26,221 nt of DNA from Pedobacter sp. UBA4863 (GTDB lineage Bacteria; Bacteroidota; Bacteroidia; Sphingobacteriales; Sphingobacteriaceae), in NCBI RefSeq assembly GCF_002399615.1, contig NZ_DHDZ01000033.1, positions 223,749 to 249,969 on the forward strand, written 5' to 3'. A program made the position numbers and the translations under genes. Below, piece by piece: positions 1 to 6,407 of this stretch. Position 1 is the stretch's first letter. Each line of letters begins with the position of its first letter. Below the pieces are notes generated by a model. The model was not told where the DNA came from and ran no database searches. It worked only from the letters and a program-made list of their open reading frames with translations.

Positions 1-144
1 GCATGAGGGCAGGAAAGACTGTGTGCTGGCACTATGTGCTGATTATCAGGGCATAGCACCCAAAGTTCACGTTAATTTAGCCAAATACTTCCAAGAAATA
101 AATAGTATTTCAGTTGAAATTCAACCCTTTGGCAGCGACATAGC

Positions 145-188
145 AACGACGGAGCAACGACGGAGGACCGACGGTAGACCGACGGTGA
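145..188. repeat. 11-bp tandem repeat, four units
   Basis: Four consecutive 11-bp units starting at 145, 156, 167 and 178. The first two are AACGACGGAGN and the last two ACCGACGGTNN. The array lies in the degraded DNA upstream of the recombinase remnant. No function is visible; it may be a decayed spacer repeat. The flanking DNA 1-144 and 189-276 shows no convincing gene on either strand. Confidence 0.7.
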
Positions 189-276
189 ACCAGCATACCC
201 AAAACGACAAATACGCCAAAACCGACAATTATGTTAGACGACCCAATTTTGGCCCTGTTAGTATTTACGTTTGTTA

Positions 277-432
277 CACCCGAGCTTTGCCACCCATTTA
301 CTCGAAAATGGTAACGAATTACGGTATATACAGGAACTGTTGGGGCATAACAGCAGTAGAACCACTGAAATATATACCCACGTAAGCACTAAAAGTCTAA
401 AAAATATTAAAAGCCCTTTTGATGACTTATAA
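277..432 (+). pseudogene. 3' remnant of a tyrosine recombinase/integrase
   Basis: Reading the frame from 277 to the TAA at 430-432 gives the C-terminal catalytic end of a tyrosine recombinase: a SFATHLLENG segment, then LRYIQELLGH, then the nucleophile context TTEIYTHVS, ending in KSPFDDL. The GH histidine and the active-site tyrosine are present. The conserved LRHSFATHLL motif is damaged: the bases before SFATHLL read VHP instead of LRH, and a TAG lies in frame at 259-261. No N-terminal or central catalytic domain is recognisable upstream, so this is a broken gene, not a short active enzyme. Its stop lies 84 bp before the first cassette boundary and it points toward the cassettes, the layout known for 'inverted' integrons. 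The xKSPxDxL ending resembles integron integrases, but the fragment is too short to separate IntI from other Xer/phage-type enzymes. Confidence 0.8.
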
Positions 433-516
433 TAATTTATATATTGGATAAGTTTATGAGACAAACACAACCATTTACTGATGTATATGTCTCATTTTAT
501 GAGATGTATATATGAG
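433..516. other. candidate attI-like region between recombinase remnant and first cassette
   Basis: This 84-bp AT-rich spacer joins the recombinase stop to the first G/TT boundary. It holds a hairpin at 481-513 (core TCTCAT, TTT, ATGAGA at 490-504, extended outward by A/T and wobble pairs) and three direct TATGAG words (about 454, 499 and 511), the last touching the boundary. Integron attI sites also carry direct repeats beside a simple site. The resemblance is positional; assignment as attI is inference. Confidence 0.3.
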
Positions 517-1195
517 TTATGTGCAACCTTAAAAGACGACAATGCCAACAATAGAAATAGCATCAATTAATTCGACAGGACTTGAATTAAACCAAGCGGA
601 TTTTGACGTTGCCATTATTGAGGAAAATAAACTTGAAAGTCATCGCGGACTTTTTTATGACTTACTACGGCAACAAAAAGGAGTTATTGTTCACATTGGC
701 AATCCTGACTTCAGAGACGATAAAGGAGGTGGTTATTTTGCGGGAGATATAATTGACTGGGATTTTGAACCGACAGAAATATTCTTTCCAGAGTATGACG
801 AAAACGAGCCGACTGACAATCGTGGAGCAAACCAACAATTTAAGTTCAAGTTTTTAGAACAATATAAGCCCGACATTGACAAACTACTGAAAATTGCGAT
901 TGACAATTCTCCAATTAAAAAAGTGTGTTTTCTAACAGACTATCAATTTGGACCTGAAGACGGAAAAACCGAAATTATATTTACAATTAGCGACTTTTGG
1001 ACACAACACGACAACGAAGGACTAAACTTAAACATAATGTATGAAATGTATGGACTATAAAAAGGCAGCACATAACAACAAGTTTAATTTATGCCCGGGT
1101 GAACTGCTCTTTGTACCGACATCAGAATTTATTTACTTTAGTGCAAGGGCGGAAAGCAGTGCTGTAATTCGGGCACAACTTAAACTTGCCAACCG
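517..1195 (+). mobile_element. integron-type gene cassette 1
   Basis: A 679-bp unit bounded by G516/T517 and G1195/T1196, each at a GTTA core. It contains one ORF starting 25 bp inside the left edge and stopping 7 bp before the right-hand palindrome. The palindrome's first 9 bases, GCACATAAC (1068-1076), are the exact reverse complement of the cassette's own left end GTTATGTGC (516-524), whereas they match the adjoining right-hand core (GTTAGTGG) poorly. This pairing of a cassette's own two ends is diagnostic of integron cassettes, which reconstitute a full attC on circularisation. Confidence 0.75.
542..1060 (+). CDS. cassette-borne hypothetical protein, 172 aa
   Basis: A soluble, acidic, single-domain-looking protein with no signal peptide or membrane segment. 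The N-terminus (PTIEIASINS) leads into a VAIIEENKLESH segment and a GVIVHIGNPDF strand, then an acidic middle, and a C-terminal KKVCFLTDYQFG segment. The alternation of hydrophobic strands and helices suggests a small alpha/beta fold. I recall similar unnamed Bacteroidota proteins but know no function. ATG at 542 is the first start inside the cassette, 25 bp from the boundary, with an A-rich leader and no Shine-Dalgarno, normal for the phylum. Expression would need an upstream promoter, as usual for cassette genes. The intact 172-codon frame suggests it is still functional. Confidence 0.8.
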   Translation: MPTIEIASINSTGLELNQADFDVAIIEENKLESHRGLFYDLLRQQKGVIVHIGNPDFRDDKGGGYFAGDIIDWDFEPTEIFFPEYDENEPTDNRGANQQFKFKFLEQYKPDIDKLLKIAIDNSPIKKVCFLTDYQFGPEDGKTEIIFTISDFWTQHDNEGLNLNIMYEMYGL

Positions 1196-1202
1196 TTAGT
1201 GG
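1068..1202 (+). repeat. attC-like recombination site of cassette 1
   Basis: Long imperfect palindrome. Outer box GCACATAAC (1068-1076) faces GTTAGTGG (1195-1202). Inner stems are CAAGTTTAA (1079-1087) with TTAAACTTG (1180-1188), TGCCCG (1092-1097) with CGGGCA (1170-1175), and ACTGCT (1103-1108) with AGCAGT (1155-1160). Total length about 135 bp, near the upper end of the known attC range. The box pair plus internal stems separated by unpaired bases is the attC architecture. Confidence 0.7.
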
Positions 1203-1848
1203 CAATTTTGCAGAACCGACAACAAAACAATAAAATGAAGAAACTACTTTCGATTTTACTTTTAACAATATCTTTTGCAAATCTGTTTGGACAAAACACA
1301 GAACCGACAACAAAAGCAAGCGAAAAATCATTTCCAACAAATCTAAATGCAGAAAACTTTAAAAAACTTAAAAAATTTAACGGACAAATAGTTGCATTTG
1401 ATGGAATAATCGAACAGATTGAAAAAAGCAGAAATAATACACCATTTTATAAACTCAAAATTGGAGAGAATAATTATTTGTGGACAGCTTTGATGTTTAA
1501 GAATGATAAAAGCTTACTTGGCGACAAAATAAGAGTGGTTGGATATTTAAGACCTTCTGACCCGAACGAAACTGAGAAAAAATATTTAGACGGAAAATAT
1601 ATGGTTCTCTCGTTTGGACTTGTTGACATTAAAAGCTCAAATTTTCTATTTATTAGTGGAGCTGAAATACAAAAACAAGAATGGATAGATGGAAAAATAC
1701 CAAGCTCAAAATAAAAAACTGCCACTAACAGCAGTTTGTCAAAATGGCGGGTTTAATGCTAATTTCAAGTTCAGTTTTTCGATTGAGCTTTTGCCCAAAA
1801 TTGAACTTTTGTGCTTCGATTGCCGCCACTTCTTGTAGCTGCAAAACG
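1196..1848 (+). mobile_element. integron-type gene cassette 2
   Basis: A 653-bp unit bounded by G1195/T1196 and G1848/T1849. It has one ORF starting about 40 bp inside the left edge and ending 5 bp before the palindrome. The palindrome's opening TGCCACTAAC (1720-1729) is the exact 10-base reverse complement of the cassette's own left end GTTAGTGGCA (1195-1204), and does not match the next core GTTATGCC. This repeats independently the self-pairing seen in cassette 1. DNA after 1849 starts with the same kind of core but has no matching GGCATAAC box, so the array ends or is truncated there. Confidence 0.75.
1235..1714 (+). CDS. cassette-borne secreted hypothetical protein, 159 aa
   Basis: The N-terminus MKKLLSILLLTISFANLFGQ is a clear Sec signal peptide (Lys-Lys, then a hydrophobic core), with cleavage likely just after the Gln around residue 20. 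The mature part is Lys-rich with alternating strands: FNGQIVAFDGIIEQIEK, a YKLKIGENNYLW strand, and GDKIRVVGYLRP. That pattern recalls an OB-fold-type beta barrel, but I cannot assign a family. I start at ATG 1235; a GTG in frame at 1199 would put its first codon across the cassette boundary and add 12 polar residues before the signal peptide. No promoter is visible inside the cassette. The product is probably periplasmic. Confidence 0.8.
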   Translation: MKKLLSILLLTISFANLFGQNTEPTTKASEKSFPTNLNAENFKKLKKFNGQIVAFDGIIEQIEKSRNNTPFYKLKIGENNYLWTALMFKNDKSLLGDKIRVVGYLRPSDPNETEKKYLDGKYMVLSFGLVDIKSSNFLFISGAEIQKQEWIDGKIPSSK

Positions 1849-1855
1849 TTATGCC
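1720..1855 (+). repeat. attC-like recombination site of cassette 2
   Basis: Second long imperfect palindrome. Outer boxes are TGCCACTAAC (1720-1729) and GTTATGCC (1848-1855). Internal stems are GCAG (1731-1734) with CTGC (1839-1842), TGGCGG (1745-1750) with CCGCCA (1823-1828), and AAGTTCA (1767-1773) with TGAACTT (1802-1808). The left box runs on as AACAGCAGTTT, close to AACAACAAGTTT in the first site, so the two palindromes are related. Confidence 0.7.
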
Positions 1856-1904
1856 TCATTTTAAAAGCGTAAGGCTAATTAATACTCGCTTACTAGGCCT
1901 TCGT

Positions 1905-1945
1905 AGCAAAAAACAAAAGGGGCTGTAAAATAATACAGCCCCTTT
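1905..1945 (-). terminator. intrinsic terminator of the lipoprotein gene
   Basis: A perfect 12-bp stem: AAAGGGGCTGTA (1916-1927) with TACAGCCCCTTT (1934-1945) and a 6-nt loop. On the minus strand the stem is followed by a T-rich run (complement of 1905-1918). It starts 20 bp beyond the lipoprotein stop. Confidence 0.85.
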
Positions 1946-1965
1946 CTTCAAACAATTAATTTAAT

Positions 1966-2457
1966 CTATTTTATTGCCTTTACAAAGTTCATTACTACGT
2001 AAGCAGTTCTTCCACTGTACTCAATAGGCGATTTTATAGTCATTGCATTATCGTCGCCACTGGCAAGTACAAAACGATAGCCTTCTTCTATATTTTTAGC
2101 TTTTTCTCCTTCGTATAATTTCTTGAATTGAAAAGTCTCATCGGCAGAGCTTACCGACCAAAAAATATTTTGGGTTTTAGCACCACAATTTGCACTGCTT
2201 GGCAAGCTGTAGTTACCCCTACCACTATTTGTTAAACTCCAAGTGCTGCCTACAAAGCATTTATAAGAAGCCTCGCCTAAAAAACCTTTTACCGCTACGT
2301 CCGGAATACCCTCAAACGTAATATTATTTAACACCCAATTACCTGTTACGTTGCCTCTTTTTACAGCAGGCGCACCTGAAGTAGTTTTTGGCGAACAACC
2401 CTCTAACACCAATAGCGATGCTGAAAACAAAGCGATAGCTAAAATTAATCTTCTCAT
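1966..2457 (-). CDS. lipocalin-like lipoprotein
   Basis: 163 aa. Starts with MRRLILAIALFSASLLVLEGC, a lipoprotein signal peptide whose lipobox LEGC puts the lipidated cysteine at residue 21. After a short Ser/Thr/Pro linker comes VTGNWVLNNITFEGI, with the G-x-W motif that opens the lipocalin-like domains common in Bacteroidota lipoproteins. Several beta strands follow, including SKxxGSTWSL- and NIFWSVS-like segments, and the protein ends with YVVMNFVKAIK. It is probably anchored to the inner leaflet of the outer membrane; ligand unknown. It is a single gene with its own terminator, convergent with the cassette array, and marks the start of ordinary chromosomal sequence after the array. Confidence 0.75.
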   Translation of the reverse strand: MRRLILAIALFSASLLVLEGCSPKTTSGAPAVKRGNVTGNWVLNNITFEGIPDVAVKGFLGEASYKCFVGSTWSLTNSGRGNYSLPSSANCGAKTQNIFWSVSSADETFQFKKLYEGEKAKNIEEGYRFVLASGDDNAMTIKSPIEYSGRTAYVVMNFVKAIK

Positions 2458-2586
2458 TTTTTTATAAATTTTCTTTTAAAGATGCCGTCCCATTCAGCTA
2501 ATGTTTATAGAATAAGCAGCAAGTACAACTATTTAAAAAGTTTAAGCATAAATCTTGCCAAACCTAAAATTTTAAGACATTTAACA

Positions 2587-2594
2587 TACATTTG
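2587..2594 (+). promoter_or_regulatory. -7 promoter box of the trans-sulfuration gene
   Basis: TACATTTG matches the Bacteroidota -7 consensus TAnnTTTG exactly, 28 bp before the ATG at 2622. No clear -33 TTTG lies at the usual spacing. Confidence 0.5.
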
Positions 2595-2621
2595 TTTTTA
2601 ATATCCTTAATCCTCTTTTTT

Positions 2622-3737
2622 ATGAAACCAGAAACTAAAGCTATACACGCTGGTAATCTAGTTAAAGCCCTTACCGGAGATGTTACCTCTCCAATACATC
2701 TTTCTACCACTTATTTTAGAGGAGCAGATGGGGCTTATCCTGGTGGCCATATGTACAGCAGAATAAGTAACCCTAATCGTTCTGCATTAGAGAAAGTAAT
2801 TAGCGAACTGGAAGGCGGAGCTGACAGTTGTGCTTTTTCATCGGGCAATACAGCAGGAATGGCCGTATTTCAGGCCTTAAAGCCCGGAAGCCATATTATT
2901 GCGCCCGACGATATGTACTGGGGTTTTAAAAAGCAATTATTGACCATTTTTGATGGTATTTTGAGTTTCGATTTTGTTGATTTAACAGTTACCGAACACT
3001 TACCCAACTATATTAAACCAAATACGGCCCTTATTTGGGCAGAAACGCCATCTAATCCATTATTAAAAATTTGCGATATAGAAGCGTTAGCAAAAATAGC
3101 TAAGCAAAATCAGTTAATTTTTGTGGTCGATAGTACTTTTGCATCGCCTATTTTACAAAATCCAATTGCTTTAGGAGCCAGTATTGTAATGCATTCTACT
3201 ACCAAATACATTGGTGGCCATAGCGATGTTTTGGGCGGTTCGTTAACGTTCGCGGCTAAAGATGAGTTTTGGGAGAAAATTAAAAATATACAGGAAACAG
3301 GTGGTGCGGTACCCTCGCCTTTCGATTGTTTCTTATTGCTGAGAAGTATAAAAACATTAGCTTACCGCATTAAGGGGCATTGCCAAAATGCAGAAAAGCT
3401 GGCTAATTATTTAAACGAACATCCTAAGGTGGCCACTGTGTTTTACCCCGGTCTGGCTTCGCACCCGCAACATGAAATTGCAAAGAAACAAATGAGAGGT
3501 TTCGGGGGGATGCTTTCCATCTTAACCAAAGGCGATGCCGATGCAGCCCGAAAAGTGGTAAATAGTGTAACCATTTTTAGTCAGGCAACCAGCTTGGGTG
3601 GTGTAGAAAGCTTAATTGAGCACCGTGCTTCTATTGAAGGACCCAACACCAAAACACCCCAAAACTTAATTCGTATTTCGGTTGGTTTAGAACATATAGA
3701 CGATTTAATTGCAGACTTGGAACAAGCTTTGGGATAA
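2622..3737 (+). CDS. trans-sulfuration family PLP enzyme (cystathionine gamma-synthase/lyase-like)
   Basis: 371 aa. A Cys/Met-metabolism PLP-dependent enzyme, which makes or cleaves C-S bonds of cystathionine, homocysteine or methionine precursors in the cytosol. Landmarks: YSRISNPNR (45-53), FSSGNTAGM (72-80), VVDSTFASP (168-176, with the aspartate that contacts the pyridine nitrogen), HSTTKYIGGHSD (191-202, with the PLP lysine K195) and SLGGVESLIEHRAS near the C-terminus. The usual DNTF is DSTF here. Length fits the family (about 370-400). Cystathionine gamma-synthase, gamma- or beta-lyase and O-acylhomoserine thiol-lyase cannot be separated on motifs. I choose ATG 2622, which yields the usual MKPETKAIHAG start; a TTG in frame at 2592 overlaps the promoter box. 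Monocistronic, ending near the shared terminator. Confidence 0.92.
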   Translation: MKPETKAIHAGNLVKALTGDVTSPIHLSTTYFRGADGAYPGGHMYSRISNPNRSALEKVISELEGGADSCAFSSGNTAGMAVFQALKPGSHIIAPDDMYWGFKKQLLTIFDGILSFDFVDLTVTEHLPNYIKPNTALIWAETPSNPLLKICDIEALAKIAKQNQLIFVVDSTFASPILQNPIALGASIVMHSTTKYIGGHSDVLGGSLTFAAKDEFWEKIKNIQETGGAVPSPFDCFLLLRSIKTLAYRIKGHCQNAEKLANYLNEHPKVATVFYPGLASHPQHEIAKKQMRGFGGMLSILTKGDADAARKVVNSVTIFSQATSLGGVESLIEHRASIEGPNTKTPQNLIRISVGLEHIDDLIADLEQALG

Positions 3738-3761
3738 AAATACTTTGAACAGAAAGGTCTT

Positions 3762-3799
3762 TAAAATAAAAACAGCTAACAATCAAATTGTTAGCTGTT
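3762..3799 (-). terminator. bidirectional terminator between trans-sulfuration gene and tRNA-Leu
   Basis: Perfect 12-bp stem AACAGCTAACAA (3771-3782) with TTGTTAGCTGTT (3788-3799) and a 5-nt loop. The minus strand gives a T-rich tail, so it terminates the tRNA transcript. It also lies 33 bp beyond the plus-strand gene and could stop that transcript. Confidence 0.8.
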
Positions 3800-3806
3800 T
3801 AAATTG

Positions 3807-3886
3807 TACCCAGGGCCGGGATCGAACCGGCACGGTTTCCCATTGGTGTTTGAGACCAACGCGTCTACCAATTCCGCCACCTGGGC
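3807..3886 (-). tRNA. tRNA-Leu (anticodon CAA)
   Basis: On the minus strand the gene begins GCCCAGG and closes with CCTGGGT plus discriminator A. The D-arm contains GGTAGAC. The anticodon stem TTGGT/ACCAA encloses loop CTCAAAC, giving anticodon CAA (complement of 3850-3852), which reads UUG leucine codons. A long variable region precedes the T-arm GCCGG-TTCGATC-CCGGC. The 3' CCA is not encoded. A terminator follows 8 bp downstream. Confidence 0.95.
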
Positions 3887-4003
3887 ATTTGCTCGTAAGC
3901 GGGAGCGCAAATGTATAAAAACACCCGTTACTACGCAAGTTTTATTTTAAGTATTCGTAATTAATTTGCTCAACAAATGCTTTTATAACAGATTTACAGC
4001 ACT

Positions 4004-4300
4004 TTAATTTGCAATACTTTCTTCTTCTTTTAACTTTTTCTCTACGTAAAAAGGCACAAAAGGCAATAATGAAGCTATAAATAGCACTATTACTCTTCCA
4101 AAACTCCATTTTCTTTCTTGCCAAGCCATTACCAAACAAGCAATATAAAGCACAAACAATAAGCCATGCGCCCAACCAACATATTTTACGGCTAAAGGCA
4201 TATCTGCCCAATACTTAAGTGGCATAGCAATAAAAAGTAATACGATGTACGAAATACCTTCGGCCAAAGCTACTTTTCTAAAAAGGTTTAAAGAAGACAT
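4004..4300 (-). CDS. DUF3817 family integral membrane protein
   Basis: 98 aa with three predicted membrane helices (about residues 12-28, 42-60 and 67-84). The early segment ALAEGISYIVLLFIAMPLKY, the WAHG motif in the second helix and the W-S-F-G stretch before the third are typical of DUF3817. Such proteins are small inner-membrane proteins of unknown function, sometimes annotated as YdzA-like. It has its own spacer on both sides, so it is probably monocistronic. ATG at 4300 gives a short N-terminus before the first helix. Confidence 0.8.
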   Translation of the reverse strand: MSSLNLFRKVALAEGISYIVLLFIAMPLKYWADMPLAVKYVGWAHGLLFVLYIACLVMAWQERKWSFGRVIVLFIASLLPFVPFYVEKKLKEEESIAN

Positions 4301-4380
4301 ATTTTTTTTAAAATTTGGGCTAAAATAGGCTAATTTACAACCACTACTTCAGTTCAATTTCGTTTATGACAATAGACTAA

Positions 4381-4902
4381 CTAAAACGTGGCTAGACGCT
4401 CTTTTAAACGATGTATATATTTGCTTCTGTAATAACAATCTTTAATTTTAGCCAAACTCGCCTGCTGCTCTGCTGCATTAGCATTTTCAAATTCCTCAGT
4501 GTACAGCTGTAAATTATCGTTTAAGGATTGTTCTATATGCCCTATTTCGTTGTTAACCTGTGCTAACTTCGCAGCATCAAAATCAATTTGTAAATCCATA
4601 ATGGCTTCGTTCACATCCATCATTTCCATTAAAAATGATTGGGGCAGCGTATAATTCTCCCCTTCTGTAATCATCTCTTTTAAAGCTAATACATATTGAA
4701 GTACCTTTTGAGGATTTTTAAGTACTTGAAATGCTTTATTGTTCAACGTAGCTAACTCTAAAACCTCGTCTTGCTTTTCGGCACTTTCATTGATATAAAA
4801 ATCTGGATGATACTTCTTACTTAGTGCATAAAACTGCTTTTTCACCTCATTTTGATTGGGATGAAAGGAAATTGGCAGGTTGTATAATTCGAAGTAATTC
4901 AT
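4381..4902 (-). CDS. hscB: Fe-S cluster assembly co-chaperone HscB
   Basis: 173 aa, the normal HscB length. N-terminal J domain: MNYFELYNLP, then LSKKYHPDF with the HPD tripeptide at residues 32-34 that stimulates the Hsp70 partner's ATPase. The rest is the helical C-terminal domain that binds the IscU-type scaffold (LMEMMDVNEAIMDLQ, and the last helix ending IHRLKERLATF). It recruits the scaffold to the dedicated chaperone for cluster transfer. No isc/suf genes are adjacent. It lies 66 bp downstream of rseP in the same direction, with the whole spacer made of heptamer repeats. Confidence 0.93.
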   Translation of the reverse strand: MNYFELYNLPISFHPNQNEVKKQFYALSKKYHPDFYINESAEKQDEVLELATLNNKAFQVLKNPQKVLQYVLALKEMITEGENYTLPQSFLMEMMDVNEAIMDLQIDFDAAKLAQVNNEIGHIEQSLNDNLQLYTEEFENANAAEQQASLAKIKDCYYRSKYIHRLKERLATF

Positions 4903-4906
4903 TTTT

Positions 4907-4968
4907 AAAGCTTAAAACTAAAAGCCAAAGGCCGAAAACTATCTACCGCCTTAAGCTTTTAGCTTAGG
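4907..4968. repeat. degenerate heptamer array filling the rseP-hscB spacer
   Basis: Five 7-bp units beginning AAA or AAG (4907-4941; for example AAAGCTT, AAAGCCA) are followed after 6 bp by three units in the opposite sense (4948-4968; GCCTTAA, GCTTTTA, GCTTAGG). The array occupies essentially the entire spacer, and its two halves can pair. Confidence 0.75.
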
Positions 4969-6369
4969 TTATATTCCAAAATTTTTCAATATATCGTTAC
5001 CAAAAGCAAACACCATTAAAGTAAGCAAAATTACAAAACCCACAATTTGGGCCTTTTCCATAAATTTATCACTTAACGGCTTACCTTTAATCATTTCTAT
5101 GAGCAAGAAAACTACGTGCCCGCCATCTAACGCCGGAATTGGTAATAAATTCATAAAAGCCAATGCCATAGAAATTAACCCGGTTAAGCGCCAAAACTTC
5201 TCCCATTCAAACTCACTGCCATATACTTTTGCAATACCAATTGGACTGCTGATATTACGGGCACTTACTTTTCCTGTAATCATTTTCCAAACGCCTTTGG
5301 CATTATCAGTAAAAGTTGTCCAACCTTTATCTACCCCTACCGAAAACGACTCCATAAAACCATAGTTAATGGTTACTAAGCTTGGTCTAACAGTAGGAAT
5401 ACTGATGGCTAATGTACCTTGTTTAGAAACTTTAGGACTTAGAGTCAACGTTTCGTCTCCCCTCCTTACCGTTACATCAATCTGCTTACCTGCATTTTTA
5501 GAGACTTCAGTAGTAATCTCGTCGTAAAAACGAACTGGTTTGTTGTTAACGGCAAGTATGCTATCACCTTTTTTAAATCCGGCGGCAAAAGCTGGTGTTT
5601 CTACAGCAACAGGAATAGGCTTTACAAATAGCCCTTTTATCTTGTCAAAAAAACCAAGTTTAGGCTGCATATCTTCTGGCGTAATTACCGAGTCGATTTT
5701 TTTAGCCACCATTCTGGCCGTTACAAATTCTCTGATATTATATTTACTGATACTATCTAAAACAGATTCTGGAACTCTTAAATCTATAGTTTTGTTTTCG
5801 CGAGAAATTGTCAGTTTTGTATTGTTCAACAACACTTTAGAACTCAAAATTTCGTCTAAATAAATCAGTTTTTGCCCATTTACAGCTAAAATTTTATCCC
5901 CAGGTTGTAAGCCCATCTGTTTTCCAACAATACCTGGGCTTATTCCATTTGCTAGTTTAGCATTAGGAACAAAGGTATCGCCATATTTAAAGGCCATCAT
6001 CCAGAAAATAAAAATACCTACGATAACGTTTACGATGATCCCTCCCAACATTACAATTAAACGTTGCCAAGCTGGTTTAGCTCTAAATTCCCAAGGCTGT
6101 GCGGGTGCTTGTAGTTGCTCGGTATCCATAGATTCGTCTATCATTCCTGATATTTTCACGTAACCGCCCAATGGTAACCAACCCACGCCGTATTCGGTAT
6201 CGCCTACTTTAAAGCTAAAGAGTTTAAATCCCCAAGCATCAAAAAAGAGATAAAACTTTTCTACTTTAATCCCAAAAGCTCTTGCTGCTAAAAAGTGTCC
6301 TAATTCGTGCAAAATTACTAGTATCGATAATCCCAGCAACAGCTGGCCCGCCATAATCAATCCGTCCAT
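4969..6369 (-). CDS. rseP: RIP metalloprotease RseP (site-2 protease)
   Basis: 466 aa inner-membrane zinc protease of the M50 family, which cleaves membrane-embedded substrates such as anti-sigma factors after a first cut. The first membrane helix carries HELGH at residues 21-25 (zinc ligands and catalytic Glu). A second metal motif, PALDGGH, sits at about residues 412-418 in a late helix. Between them are two PDZ-like regions (about 140-205 and 240-330; GLQPGDKILAVNGQ and GFKKGDSILAVNNK). One further helix closes the protein. Length is normal. It starts 38 bp after dxr ends; dxr and rseP adjacency is common in bacteria, and they are probably co-transcribed. Confidence 0.95.
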   Translation of the reverse strand: MDGLIMAGQLLLGLSILVILHELGHFLAARAFGIKVEKFYLFFDAWGFKLFSFKVGDTEYGVGWLPLGGYVKISGMIDESMDTEQLQAPAQPWEFRAKPAWQRLIVMLGGIIVNVIVGIFIFWMMAFKYGDTFVPNAKLANGISPGIVGKQMGLQPGDKILAVNGQKLIYLDEILSSKVLLNNTKLTISRENKTIDLRVPESVLDSISKYNIREFVTARMVAKKIDSVITPEDMQPKLGFFDKIKGLFVKPIPVAVETPAFAAGFKKGDSILAVNNKPVRFYDEITTEVSKNAGKQIDVTVRRGDETLTLSPKVSKQGTLAISIPTVRPSLVTINYGFMESFSVGVDKGWTTFTDNAKGVWKMITGKVSARNISSPIGIAKVYGSEFEWEKFWRLTGLISMALAFMNLLPIPALDGGHVVFLLIEMIKGKPLSDKFMEKAQIVGFVILLTLMVFAFGNDILKNFGI

Positions 6370-6407
6370 ATTTTATTTATGTGTTTCTATTTTAGATGTG
6401 TTAAATT

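Noticed and set aside
23..385. 120-aa plus-strand ORF
   Set aside because: It runs through the 11-bp repeat and overlaps the recombinase remnant in another frame; its composition (Arg/Thr/Pro runs) is not protein-like, whereas the 277-432 frame shows clear recombinase motifs.
258..470. 70-aa minus-strand ORF
   Set aside because: Antisense shadow of the recombinase remnant with no recognisable motif.
1199..1234. GTG start for the second cassette gene
   Set aside because: It lies on the recombination core and adds polar residues before a clean signal peptide that starts at ATG 1235.
1849..2457. Lipoprotein gene as a third cassette
   Set aside because: It is on the opposite strand, has its own terminator, and no GGCATAAC box matching the core at 1848 is present downstream.
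3942..4211. 89-aa minus-strand ORF overlapping the DUF3817 gene
   Set aside because: Alternative frame of the DUF3817 gene; Lys/Arg/Cys-rich composition is typical of a shadow frame.
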